Assembly (NCBI GenBank): GCA_943912755.1
Contig: CALTWF010000093.1
Coordinates: 1 to 20,475, forward strand
Length of the DNA stretch: 20,475 bases
DNA from: an uncultured Pseudomonas sp.
GTDB lineage: Bacteria > Pseudomonadota > Gammaproteobacteria > Pseudomonadales > Pseudomonadaceae
Direction of reading: 5' to 3'
The translations under genes and the position numbers were made by a program. Below the pieces are notes generated by a model. The model searched no databases. It saw nothing but the letters and a program-made list of their open reading frames with translations, and was not told the origin of the DNA. Shown here piece by piece: positions 6,629 through 14,657 of this stretch (position 1 is its first letter; the number at the start of each line of letters is the position of its first letter).

Positions 6629-6994
6629 TTACTGGCACAAGCGCTGGACCAATGGAATGACTTGCGCCGCACCCGCACGATAAGCCCCTTCGAGCTTGCC
6701 TTTTTGCCGGGTGACTTGCATGAGTTGACCAAGATAGTTCTGTCGATCATGCAAGAAGTTACTTACCCGACCGTCCAACTCAAGTATCTCGCTGATCAAT
6801 TCAAGTTTGCGCAGTTGCCCGTCATCGTCCAGCTCGGCCTGGCGCTCCGCTCGTTGCAGGCTGGCGGCATCGAGCAAGCCCTGCGACTTGAGCGTGAAGA
6901 TGCCGTCCCAGTCGGCGTTTTCCGCACACTCCAGCATGCGGCGCGACTGTTCGAGCAGTCGTTCATAGGCAGCGATCACTTGTGCTTGCAGCAT
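6629..6994 (-). CDS. fliT: Flagellar export chaperone FliT
   Basis: FliT is the chaperone for the cap protein FliD. In enteric bacteria free FliT also binds FlhC and damps FlhD4C2 activity. The product is 121 aa (enteric about 121) and largely helical (MLQAQVIAAYERLLEQSRRML at the start, LDGRVSNFLHDRQNYLGQL in the middle). It was identified by position after fliD-fliS, by size and by the N-terminal helix pattern; FliT is poorly conserved, so position carries much of the weight. The ATG at 6994 lies 8 bp after the fliS stop with GAGGA upstream. A longer reading from 7036 would overlap fliS and adds residues that do not fit. It lies directly upstream of flhDC on the same strand, which is notable given its anti-FlhDC role in enterics. 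Confidence 0.85.
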   Translation of the reverse strand: MLQAQVIAAYERLLEQSRRMLECAENADWDGIFTLKSQGLLDAASLQRAERQAELDDDGQLRKLELISEILELDGRVSNFLHDRQNYLGQLMQVTRQKGKLEGAYRAGAAQVIPLVQRLCQ

Positions 6995-7002
6995 ATCTAC
7001 CG

Positions 7003-7398
7003 TTATTCCTCGATTTCCGGGCCGATCGCATTCCACGCCGAGGCGATGGGGCCCAGCAGCTCCGCGGCGCTATTGAGGGAGGCTTCGTCGTTCTCCAGGT
7101 GCGCACGCAACAGCAGGCGCACGACGAAGTCGTAGAGATCGTCGAGCTGCCGGGCCATCTCGCCGCCCTGCTCCAGGTCCAGCGCAGCGCGCAGCCCGCG
7201 GCTGACGATATTGATCGCGCGGGTGATCGCCTTGCCCTTCTCGGCCACGTTGCCGGCCTGCATTTGCAGGCGCGCCATGCGGATCGCCGCCTGGTAGTGG
7301 TCGAACAGCATGCTGATGCGCTGGTGGGGCGAGGCGGCGAGAATGCCGCTCTCCAGCCCGACCCGGGCGTAAGCGCTGGCGTCTTGTGAAGGCATCAT
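7003..7398 (-). CDS. fliS: Flagellin-specific chaperone FliS
   Basis: FliS is a cytoplasmic four-helix chaperone that holds flagellin monomeric until export. The product is 131 aa. The family pattern is clear: YARVGLESGILAASPHQ, then ISMLFDHYQAAIRMARLQM, GKAITRAINIVSRGLRAALD, and LYDFVVRLLLRAHLEND. Two consecutive ATGs (7398 and 7395) are possible starts; GGAG eight bases before the first supports 7398. It follows fliD by 18 bp and precedes fliT by 8 bp. Its client flagellin gene is not in the window. Confidence 0.95.
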   Translation of the reverse strand: MMPSQDASAYARVGLESGILAASPHQRISMLFDHYQAAIRMARLQMQAGNVAEKGKAITRAINIVSRGLRAALDLEQGGEMARQLDDLYDFVVRLLLRAHLENDEASLNSAAELLGPIASAWNAIGPEIEE

Positions 7399-7416
7399 CG
7401 AACGGGCTCCGGCGGG

Positions 7417-8796
7417 TTAGTCACTGTTGAGGGCCTCGAATTGGGTCGTGAGGTAATCGGCGGTGGAGTTCAGCGTCGAGATCAGCGTGTCGAGCTGGGT
7501 GAACTGTTCGCGCCAACGGGCCATTTCCGTGTCGATCAGGGTCTGCTTCTCGTCGTAGCGCTCTTCGAGGCGCTCCAGTTTGGACTCCAGGCTGTCGGTC
7601 TTGGCGGTGATCAGGCCGCTGTCTTCGTCGAGGTAGTTGTCCAGGTCTTCGGTCATGCGGTTGATGAAGCCGGACTTGCCGTCGCTGCCGATAAAGAACT
7701 CGGTGACCGCATCGAGGTTGTCGTTCAGCGCGCTTTCCAGCTTGTCGTCGTCGATCGACAGGGTGCCGTCGGATTCCAGGCCGATGCCCAGTTGCGAGAG
7801 GTAGCTGAAGGTGCCGCTGCCGATCTGGCTGTACAGGTCGCTGGCCAGCTCGGTGCTGATGCGCCGCGTGGTCGAGTCGCCGAGCAGCTCGCCGGCGCTG
7901 CCCGAGTCGGCGTCGTAGGCGGTCAGCGTGTCGACGGTAGAGGCGAAGCTGTTGTAGGCGTCGACGAAGTCGTTGATCGCATCGATGATCTTGTCGGTAT
8001 CGCGCGTGATGGTCAGGGTCTGCGAGCTGCCCACCGCGCTGAGGTTCAGGGTCACGCCCTGCAGGGCGCCGGACACCGTATTGCTCTGGCTGGTGATCGA
8101 GATGCCGTTGATGGTCAGTTGGGCATCCTTGGCCTCGACCGTTTCAGTCATGCCGTTGAACAGCGAAGTGGCCAGGTCACTGTTGTCGTCGCTGCTGTAG
8201 CTGACGCTGATTTCCGACTGGGTCCCGGTGCTGTTGGAGGTCAGCACCAGGCGGTACGGGGTGTCGCTGCCATCGTTGACCAGGGTCGCGGTCACCCCCG
8301 CATCGGCGGCATTGATCGCATCGCGCAGGCCGGACAGGGTGTTGTTGCTGCTGTCGAGGGTGATCGAGACCGCGTCGCTGCTGCCGACCTGCAAGGTCAG
8401 GGTGCCGGTGCCGAGGGTCGAGCTGGTGTCGCTGATGCCGGTGGTCGCCAGGCTCTGGGCCTGGGCCAGCTGGGTCACTTCGATGCTGTAGCTGCCCGCC
8501 ACCGCATCGCTGCTGGTGGTGGCCGACACGCCGCTCCCGGAAATGCTGGTGGTCAGCGCCTCGTACAGGCTCGAATCGGCCAGCGCCGCCGCGGCCGTTT
8601 GCAGCTTGTCGAGGGCACTGGTGAGGGTGCCATAGGCGGAAATCTCGGCCTCCACCGACTCTTCCTGGGCGGTGATCGGGTCCAGCAGGCTGGCCGTCTT
8701 CGACTCTTCCAGGCTCTCCAGAATGCTTTCCAGATCGAGCCCCGAGCCAACGCCCAGAGAGGTGATGCTTGCTGTAGAGCTGGTGGTCGTGGTCAT
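7417..8796 (-). CDS. fliD: Flagellar filament cap protein FliD (hook-associated protein 2)
   Basis: FliD forms the cap at the filament tip that folds incoming flagellin. The product is 459 aa (enteric about 468). It has the N-terminal GVGSGLDLESILESL motif, a Ser/Thr-rich middle typical of the exposed domains, and a C-terminal coiled coil (ESKLERLEERYDEK ... STLNSTADYLTTQFEALNSD). The ATG at 8796 follows an AGGACGGAAA ribosome region. It is exported without a cleaved signal. A sigma-28-like promoter lies 47 bp upstream (8843-8870), marking it as a late gene; fliS and fliT follow closely in the same unit. Confidence 0.95.
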   Translation of the reverse strand: MTTTTSSTASITSLGVGSGLDLESILESLEESKTASLLDPITAQEESVEAEISAYGTLTSALDKLQTAAAALADSSLYEALTTSISGSGVSATTSSDAVAGSYSIEVTQLAQAQSLATTGISDTSSTLGTGTLTLQVGSSDAVSITLDSSNNTLSGLRDAINAADAGVTATLVNDGSDTPYRLVLTSNSTGTQSEISVSYSSDDNSDLATSLFNGMTETVEAKDAQLTINGISITSQSNTVSGALQGVTLNLSAVGSSQTLTITRDTDKIIDAINDFVDAYNSFASTVDTLTAYDADSGSAGELLGDSTTRRISTELASDLYSQIGSGTFSYLSQLGIGLESDGTLSIDDDKLESALNDNLDAVTEFFIGSDGKSGFINRMTEDLDNYLDEDSGLITAKTDSLESKLERLEERYDEKQTLIDTEMARWREQFTQLDTLISTLNSTADYLTTQFEALNSD

Positions 8797-8842
8797 GTGC
8801 GTTTCCGTCCTGAGATGCGCCTCACTGGGGCCTTCGGGCGCA

Positions 8843-8870
8843 ACATCGGCAAGCGGTTAATGCGTCTTTA
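8843..8870 (-). promoter_or_regulatory. Sigma-28 (FliA)-type promoter for fliDST
   Basis: On the minus strand TAAAG (8870-8866) and GCCGATGT (8850-8843) are separated by 15 bp, close to the sigma-28 consensus but one base longer in spacing. It lies in the 95-bp gap between fliE and fliD, pointing at fliD. It shares AAGACGC after the -35 box and TTGCCGAT at the -10 box with the motA promoter (5333-5360). Confidence 0.82.
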
Positions 8871-8891
8871 GGGGCCTGGCAAAAAAATCCC

Positions 8892-9209
8892 TCAGACCTG
8901 CATGGACATCACGTCCTTATAGGCAGTGAGCAGGCGGTTACGCACCTGCACGCCCATCTGGAAGGCCACGCTGGCCTTCTGCGAATCGGCCATCACATCG
9001 CTCAGCGACACCTCGCTGCGCCCGGCCTGGAAGGCATTGGCCTGGGCGCTGGCGGTCTGCTGCAGGCGATTGATGCGCTGCAACGACTGCTCCAGCTCCC
9101 CGGCAAAACCGCTCGGCACCTGCCCGCCAGCACCGGGCACGACGCCCTGGGCCTGCTCGGCGAGGCTGCTGATCTGTTGCAGGACATCGGCAAGGGCCGG
9201 GGTGGTCAT
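8892..9209 (-). CDS. fliE: Flagellar hook-basal body protein FliE
   Basis: FliE is a small exported protein joining the MS ring to the rod. The product is 105 aa (enteric 104). Its C-terminal half carries the family pattern SLSDVMADSQKASVAFQMGV followed by VRNRLLTAYKDVMSMQV. It begins MTTPALADVLQQ. It is transcribed divergently from fliF across 9210-9437, as in enteric bacteria where both are FlhDC-activated. A T-run follows its stop, but the only hairpin nearby is weak, so readthrough into fliD cannot be excluded. Confidence 0.95.
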   Translation of the reverse strand: MTTPALADVLQQISSLAEQAQGVVPGAGGQVPSGFAGELEQSLQRINRLQQTASAQANAFQAGRSEVSLSDVMADSQKASVAFQMGVQVRNRLLTAYKDVMSMQV

Positions 9210-9437
9210 GGCGATTGGCTCGTGGCTTGGCGGATTCGCGGCAGGTTAACAAGGCCGGGGCGCCGGGCATTCGCCCAATTGACCGCAAAACACCCGGCTT
9301 TTCTGCCCTTTGCCCGCCGACGCCTTCGCCAGAATGCGCCGAAGCTCACTCCTGCCCGCCCAGACGGGTCGACCCCCACTGCCAGCGGACTCTGCGATGC
9401 CCCTTTTCCCGGCCCCAACCTCAGCGTCGAGGTGCCC
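9210..9437. promoter_or_regulatory. Divergent fliE / fliF promoter region
   Basis: These 228 bp separate the two divergent starts and hold no gene. They must contain the promoters of both fliE and the fliFGHIJK unit. By analogy with enteric bacteria these would be class 2 promoters activated by FlhD4C2, but no convincing pair of FlhDC half-sites was found by eye. Neither sigma-28 boxes nor sigma-54 boxes (GG-N10-GC type with full consensus) were recognised. A stretch TTGACC (around 9289-9294) resembles a -35 box without a good -10 partner. Confidence 0.5.
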
Positions 9438-11135
9438 GTGACTACTGCTGCCCAGGCCAAGGCCGCAAAGAACAACCTGCCGATCCCGTCGCCCACGCGC
9501 CCGCTGGATGCGCTGTCGGGATTGCTGCGCGGCCGGCCGATGCTGCCCCTGCTGCTGGCCGGCGCGGCGGCCGTGGCGGTGCTGGTGGCACTGCTGCTGT
9601 GGGCCCGGGAGCCGGAATACCGGGTGCTGTTCTCCAACCTCGGCGAAGCCGACGGCGGCCAGGTCATCAGCGAGCTGGACAAGCGCAACGTGCCCTATCG
9701 CCTGGGCGAAGGCGGCCACACCATCATGGTCCCCGCCGAGCGGATGAACGCCCTGCGCCTGCAACTGGCCGAACAGGGCCTGCCCAAGGGCGGCAATGTC
9801 GGCTTCGAGCTGCTCGACAAGCAGGCCTTCGGCATCAGCCAGTTCGCCGAGCACCTCAATTACCAGCGCGGCCTCGAAGGCGAGCTGGCGCGCACCATCG
9901 AATCCCTCGGCCCGGTGTCCCGCGCCCGGGTGCACCTGGTGATGGCCCGCGATTCGGTGTTCGCCCGCGATCGCGAAGCCGCCCGCGCCTCGGTGGCGCT
10001 GACCCTGCAAGCCGGCCGCGAGCTGGGCCAGAGCCAGGTCAGCGCAATCATCCACCTGGTCACTTCCAGCGTGCCGGGCCTGGCCGTCGACGGCGTCACC
10101 GTGGTCGACCAGAACGGCCGCCTGCTGTCGCGCAGCCACACCGGCGATGGCCTCGACGGCTCGCAGCTGGACTACGTCAGCGAAATCGAGCGCAGCTACC
10201 AGACCCGCATCGAGGACATCCTCGCGCCCCTGCTCGGCAGCCATAACGTGCATGCCCGGGTTACCGCGCAACTGGACTTCTCGACCCGGGAAAGCACCGC
10301 CGAACGCTACGCACCCAACCAGGACTCGAAATCGGCCGCGGTGCGCAGCCAGCAGACCTCCGAGCGCATGGCCCAGGGCGGCGACAGCGCCCGCGGCGTG
10401 CCCGGCGCGCTGAGCAACTCGCCACCGAACACCCCGCCACCGACCAAGGCCACCGCACCGGGCGCCAGCACCAGCGAAGCCTCGGCCGGCGAATCGGCCA
10501 AGCCGCTGCAAAGCGAGCGCATGGTCAACTACGAGGTCGACCGCAATATCGAGCACGTCAAGTCCAGCCTCGGCAGCGTGCAGCGCCTGACCGCCGCCGT
10601 GGTCGTCAACTACCGCGCCACGGTGAAGGACGGCGCCCCGGTCAACGAACCGCTGAGCAAGGAAGAACTGGCCGGCATCAACGACCTGGTGCGCCAGGCC
10701 ATGGGCTTCGACGAAAGCCGCGGCGACACCCTGCAAGTGATCAACAGCCCCTTCGTCGAGGAACAGGCGGTCGACGACGCCCTGCCCTGGTGGCGCACCC
10801 CCGAGGCCTACAACCTGACCATGGGCGTACTGCGCTACCTGCTGGTGGCCCTGGCCGCGCTGACCCTGTGGAAGTTCGTGCTCAAGCCCATGCAGCAACG
10901 CAACGCGGCGGCCGGCGGGCGCGACCTGATGCTCTCCGACGAGGCCGGCGAGCCGGCCCCCGGCGCCCGCGCCAGCGACAGCCTGGTGGTCGGCCAGGAC
11001 AACCCGCAGCGCCCGGCACTGCCGCGCAAGTCGGCGCTCTACGAACAGAACATGGAGAGCCTGAAACGGCTCGCCACCGAAGACCCGCGCCTGGTGGCGA
11101 TGATTGTCCGGGGCTGGATGAAAAAGCATGAGTAG
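9438..11135 (+). CDS. fliF: Flagellar MS-ring protein FliF
   Basis: FliF forms the MS ring in the inner membrane, the base on which the motor and export gate assemble. The product is 565 aa (family about 550-600). A first membrane helix lies at about 35-55 (MLPLLLAGAAAVAVLVALLLW). The periplasmic ring-building domains follow (EYRVLFSNLGEADGG, NYQRGLEGELARTI, ARVHLVMAR, ASVALTLQAGRELG). A second helix lies at about 461-482, and a C-terminal tail (NMESLKRLATEDPRLVAMIVRGWMKK, residues near 540-565) binds FliG. The start is GTG at 9438, preceded by GAGGT; the open frame extends upstream without family similarity. The 3' end overlaps fliG by 8 bp. Confidence 0.95.
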   Translation: MTTAAQAKAAKNNLPIPSPTRPLDALSGLLRGRPMLPLLLAGAAAVAVLVALLLWAREPEYRVLFSNLGEADGGQVISELDKRNVPYRLGEGGHTIMVPAERMNALRLQLAEQGLPKGGNVGFELLDKQAFGISQFAEHLNYQRGLEGELARTIESLGPVSRARVHLVMARDSVFARDREAARASVALTLQAGRELGQSQVSAIIHLVTSSVPGLAVDGVTVVDQNGRLLSRSHTGDGLDGSQLDYVSEIERSYQTRIEDILAPLLGSHNVHARVTAQLDFSTRESTAERYAPNQDSKSAAVRSQQTSERMAQGGDSARGVPGALSNSPPNTPPPTKATAPGASTSEASAGESAKPLQSERMVNYEVDRNIEHVKSSLGSVQRLTAAVVVNYRATVKDGAPVNEPLSKEELAGINDLVRQAMGFDESRGDTLQVINSPFVEEQAVDDALPWWRTPEAYNLTMGVLRYLLVALAALTLWKFVLKPMQQRNAAAGGRDLMLSDEAGEPAPGARASDSLVVGQDNPQRPALPRKSALYEQNMESLKRLATEDPRLVAMIVRGWMKKHE

Positions 11136-12126
11136 CAAGATCAGTGGGGCCCGCCGCAGTGCCATTCTCCTGCTGTCGCTGGATGCCGACAGCGCCGCCG
11201 AGGTGTTCAAGTTCCTGCCGGGGGACGACGTGGAAAGCATCAGCCTGGAAATGGCCCGGCTGAGCCAGGTGTCCCACGAGGAAATGCGCCAGGTCCTCGC
11301 CGACTTCATGGACGAAACCGAGCAATACGCGGCCATCAGCATCCAGAGCAGCGACCATATCCGCGCCGTGCTGACCAAGGCCCTGGGCACCGAGCGCGCC
11401 GCCAGCCTGATCGACGACATCCTCGAAACCACCAACACCGGCTCCGGCATCGACAAGCTCAACCTGATGGAAGCGCCGGTGGTGGCGGAGATGATCCGCG
11501 ACGAGCACCCGCAGATCGTCGCCACCATCCTCGTCCACCTGGAACGCCACCAGGCCTCGGCCATCCTGCAATTGCTGCCGGAACGCCTGCGCAACGACAT
11601 CATCCTGCGCATCGCCACCTTCAGCGGCGTGCAGCCGGTGGCGCTGCACGAACTCACCGAAGTGCTCGGCGTGATGCTCGACGGCCAGAGCCTCAAGCGC
11701 AGCAAGATGGGCGGGGTCAGGGCGGCGGCGGAGATCCTCAACCTCATGTCGACCAGTTACGAAGCGTCGGCCATCGAGAGCCTGCGCGGGCACAGCGTCG
11801 ACCTGGCGCAGAAGATCCTCGACGAGATGTTCCTCTTCGAGAACCTCGCCGACGTCGACGACCGCAGCATCCAGACGCTGTTGCAGAACATCGACAGCAA
11901 CTCCCTGGCCATCGCCCTCAAGGGTGCCTCCGAGCCATTGATGGAGCGCTTCCTGCGCAACATGTCGCAGCGCGCTTCGGTGCTGTTCCGCGAGGACATG
12001 GAAGCGCGCGGGCCGATGCGCATGTCGCAGATCGAAAACGAGCAGAAGACCATCCTGCAAGTGGTGCGGCGCCTGACCGAAACCGGCGAGATGGTCACCG
12101 GACGCGGCGACGACGCCTATGTCTGA
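11128..12126 (+). CDS. fliG: Flagellar motor switch protein FliG
   Basis: FliG is the C-ring protein that receives torque from MotA. The product is 332 aa, one residue longer than the enteric protein. The torque residues are kept: Lys265, Arg282, Glu289, Asp290 and Arg298 (enteric K264, R281, D288, D289, R297), with only a conservative Asp-to-Glu change. Other family blocks are DEHPQIVATILVHL, LDEMFLFENLADVDDRSIQ and ENEQKTILQVVRRL. It overlaps fliF and fliH by 8 bp each. This charge pattern fits a proton-type MotA/MotB partner such as the one encoded at 3567-5296. Confidence 0.97.
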   Translation: MSSKISGARRSAILLLSLDADSAAEVFKFLPGDDVESISLEMARLSQVSHEEMRQVLADFMDETEQYAAISIQSSDHIRAVLTKALGTERAASLIDDILETTNTGSGIDKLNLMEAPVVAEMIRDEHPQIVATILVHLERHQASAILQLLPERLRNDIILRIATFSGVQPVALHELTEVLGVMLDGQSLKRSKMGGVRAAAEILNLMSTSYEASAIESLRGHSVDLAQKILDEMFLFENLADVDDRSIQTLLQNIDSNSLAIALKGASEPLMERFLRNMSQRASVLFREDMEARGPMRMSQIENEQKTILQVVRRLTETGEMVTGRGDDAYV

Positions 12127-12805
12127 GGCCTGGCAGACCTGGCGCATGGAGCCGCTGGGGGTCACCGGACCGGCCGTCAGCGAGCCACCGGATGCCGAAC
12201 GCGAGCAGCAGCGCAAGCAGGCCCTCGAACGCCGCCAGGCCCTGCAACGCTTGCGCGAGCGCACCCTGGCCGAGGCGCAGGAGCAAGGCCATGCCCTGGG
12301 CAAGGAACTGGGCCATGCCGAGGGGTTGGCCGAGGGTCGCCTGGCGGCGGCCGAGGAACTGCGCCAGCAGCTGCGCCAGACCCTGGAGCCCTTGCGCGCC
12401 CTGTGCTTGGGTTTCGATGCGGCGTTGCGCGAAGTGGACGACCGGCTGGCCGGGCAGATCGCCCGGGTCGCCCTCGACCTCGCCGCGCGCCTGGCCGGCG
12501 AGGCGCTGGCCGTGCAGCCGGCGCAAGTGGAAGCCCTGGTACGGCAGATGCTCGCCTGCGAACCGGCGCTGGCCGGCAAGCCGCGCCTGAGCCTCAACCC
12601 CGACGATCTGCCGTGGGTCGAAAGCAGCCTGGGCGAGGAACTGGCGGCGGCGGGCTGGAGCCTGAATGCCGATGCCCAGCTTCTCCCCGGTGGCTGCCGG
12701 CTGGTCAGCGCCAGCGGTGAACTGGACGCCACCCGCCAGACCCGCGAAGCGCTGTTCAAGGACAGCGGCCAATGGCGCCTCGACGAACTGGGCCCGGCAC
12801 CATGA
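12119..12805 (+). CDS. fliH: Flagellar export ATPase regulator FliH
   Basis: FliH is a dimeric stalk protein that holds the ATPase FliI inactive and tethers it to the C-ring through FliN. The product is 228 aa (enteric about 235). A long charged, coiled-coil-like N-terminal half (residues about 20-95, rich in Glu, Arg, Gln and Leu) includes the glycine-spaced helix GHALGKELGHAEGLAEG, the GxxxG-type repeat typical of FliH. The C-terminal part resembles the family's FliI-binding domain (LAARLAGEALAVQPAQVEALV). Trp near the N-terminus (AWQTWRME) fits the FliN/FlhA-binding tip. It overlaps fliG by 8 bp and fliI by 4 bp. Confidence 0.92.
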   Translation: MSEAWQTWRMEPLGVTGPAVSEPPDAEREQQRKQALERRQALQRLRERTLAEAQEQGHALGKELGHAEGLAEGRLAAAEELRQQLRQTLEPLRALCLGFDAALREVDDRLAGQIARVALDLAARLAGEALAVQPAQVEALVRQMLACEPALAGKPRLSLNPDDLPWVESSLGEELAAAGWSLNADAQLLPGGCRLVSASGELDATRQTREALFKDSGQWRLDELGPAP

Positions 12806-14181
12806 GCTCCGACAACCCGCACCTGCAACGCTGGTGCCGGGGCCTGCATGCCCTGGCCGACAGCAGCGTCAAAGCCCCGGCCTACCGGCGCAGCGGGCGC
12901 ATCACCCGGGCCACCGGCCTGGTCCTGGAAGCGGTCGGCCTGCGCCTGCCGCTGGGCGCGGGCTGCCGCATCGAACGCCGGGGCAGCACCGGCACCACCT
13001 ACGCCGAAGCCGAGGTGGTCGGCTTTGCCGGCGAAACCCTCTACCTGATGCCACTGGAAGAGATCCACGGCCTGCAATCCGGGGCACGCTTCTTCGCCCT
13101 GGCCGACGAGCCCGGTGCCGATGACAGCGGTCGTCCCGTGCCGCTGGGCCTGTCCCTGCTCGGCCGCGTCCTGGACAGTTGCGGCACGCCGCTGGACGGC
13201 AAGGGCCCGTTGCTGGCCAGTCACCGCGCCAGCCTCCACGGCGAGCCGATCAACCCGCTGCAACGCGCGCCCATCGAGCAGCAGATCGATGTCGGCATCC
13301 GCGCCATCAATGCCCTGCTCAGCGTCGGCCGCGGCCAGCGCCTGGGCCTGTTCGCCGGCTCCGGGGTGGGCAAGTCGGTCCTGCTGGGGATGATGGCCCG
13401 CTACACCAGCGCCGACGTGGTGGTGGTCGGCCTGATCGGCGAACGGGGCCGCGAAGTGCAGGACTTCATCGACAGCATCCTCGGCGAGCAAGGGCTGGCC
13501 CGCTCGGTGGTGGTCGCCGCCCCGGCGGATGCCTCGCCGCTCAAGCGCCTGCAGGGCGCCGCCTACGCCACGCGCCTGGCCGAAGATTTCCGCGAACAGG
13601 GCAAGAACGTGCTGCTGATCATGGACTCGCTGACCCGCTACGCCATGGCCCAGCGCGAAATTGCCCTGGCCCTGGGCGAGCCGCCGGCGACCAAGGGCTA
13701 CCCGCCATCGGTGTTCGCCAAGCTGCCCAAGCTGGTCGAACGCACCGGCAACGGCCCCCGTGGCGGCGGCTCGATCACCGCCTTCTACACCGTGCTCAGC
13801 GAGGGCGACGACCAGCAGGACCCGATCGCCGACTCGGCGCGGGCCATCCTCGACGGGCATATCGTCCTGTCGCGGCACCTGGCCGAAAGCGGCCACTACC
13901 CGGCGATCGATATCGAGGCCTCGATCAGCCGGGCGATGAGCGCCATCGTCAGCGACTCCCAGCAGCGCAAGGCGCAGAAGCTCAAGCAGGCGCTGTCGCG
14001 CTACCAGCGCAACCGCGACCTGATCGGCGTTGGCGCCTATGCCCCCGGGCACGATGCCCAGCTGGACCGCGCAGTAAGCCTGTACCCGCATATCGAGCGT
14101 TTTCTCCAGCAGCGCACCGGCGAGCGCGCCTCCATCGAGGACACCCTCGCCGGGCTCAACCTGCTGTTCCCCGGTAAATGA
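12802..14181 (+). CDS. fliI: Flagellum-specific export ATPase FliI
   Basis: FliI is the hexameric ATPase at the export gate; it unloads chaperones and helps start export. The product is 459 aa (enteric 456). The Walker A motif GLFAGSGVGKS is at 182-192 (Lys191), the catalytic GERGREV at 213-219 (Glu214) and the Walker B LLIMDSLTR at 271-279 (Asp275). SGRITRATGLVLEAVG near residues 31-46 is the N-terminal beta-barrel. The ATG at 12802 overlaps the fliH stop as ATGA; an in-frame ATG ten codons earlier lies in fliH and is less likely. All residues needed for catalysis are present. Confidence 0.97.
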   Translation: MSSDNPHLQRWCRGLHALADSSVKAPAYRRSGRITRATGLVLEAVGLRLPLGAGCRIERRGSTGTTYAEAEVVGFAGETLYLMPLEEIHGLQSGARFFALADEPGADDSGRPVPLGLSLLGRVLDSCGTPLDGKGPLLASHRASLHGEPINPLQRAPIEQQIDVGIRAINALLSVGRGQRLGLFAGSGVGKSVLLGMMARYTSADVVVVGLIGERGREVQDFIDSILGEQGLARSVVVAAPADASPLKRLQGAAYATRLAEDFREQGKNVLLIMDSLTRYAMAQREIALALGEPPATKGYPPSVFAKLPKLVERTGNGPRGGGSITAFYTVLSEGDDQQDPIADSARAILDGHIVLSRHLAESGHYPAIDIEASISRAMSAIVSDSQQRKAQKLKQALSRYQRNRDLIGVGAYAPGHDAQLDRAVSLYPHIERFLQQRTGERASIEDTLAGLNLLFPGK

Positions 14182-14193
14182 CGAGGTCGCACC

Positions 14194-14649
14194 ATGGCCA
14201 ATGAATCGTTGCACCTGCTGGTCGAACTCACCGCCAAAGCCCGGGAAACCGCCGCCAGCACCCTGGCCAAAAGCCGCCGCGCCGAGCAGCAGATGGCCGA
14301 CCAGTTGCGCGCGCTGGACGGCTATCAACGCGAATACCGGCAGACCCTCCAGCAGCAACTGCGCGGCGCCGGCATGAGCCCGGCGACCCTGGCCAATTTC
14401 CGCGGTTTCCTGAAATCCCTGGAAACCGCGATCGAGCGCGCCGAAGCCAACCTGGGCAAATACCGCGCCCAGGTCGAACAGCACCAGGAGGCGTGGCGTC
14501 AGGCATGGCGCCAGGTCAACGCCCTGGAAACCCTGCTGGCCCGGCGCCAGGAACAAGCGCGCCTGCTGGCCGGGCGCGCGGAACAACGGCGCACCGACGA
14601 ACTGGCCGGGCGCACGCAACGAGGCGCCTTCAGTGGCGCCGGATTCTGA
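14194..14649 (+). CDS. fliJ: Flagellar export protein FliJ
   Basis: FliJ is the small coiled-coil stalk that inserts into the FliI hexamer and contacts FlhA, linking ATPase and gate. The product is 151 aa (enteric 147). It is almost wholly helical and rich in Gln, Glu, Arg and Ala with heptad-like spacing, including the family blocks LTAKARETAASTLAKSRRAE and GYQREYRQTLQ. A GAGGT ribosome site precedes the ATG. It lies 12 bp after fliI. Identification rests on size, composition, N-terminal pattern and place. Confidence 0.93.
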   Translation: MANESLHLLVELTAKARETAASTLAKSRRAEQQMADQLRALDGYQREYRQTLQQQLRGAGMSPATLANFRGFLKSLETAIERAEANLGKYRAQVEQHQEAWRQAWRQVNALETLLARRQEQARLLAGRAEQRRTDELAGRTQRGAFSGAGF

Positions 14650-14657
14650 GGAAGCGC

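Noticed and set aside
8881..8887. T-run after fliE (minus strand) as an intrinsic terminator
   Set aside because: The nearest hairpin is a 4-bp stem well upstream of the run; too weak to support a terminator.
9177..9437. Upstream extension of the fliF frame
   Set aside because: It runs over the fliE start and lacks family similarity; the GTG at 9438 has a ribosome site and gives the normal N-terminus.
10882..14619. Open frame of more than 1,200 codons on the minus strand opposite fliG-fliJ
   Set aside because: Low-complexity shadow of GC-rich genes that are certain on the other strand; no ribosome site or recognisable domain.
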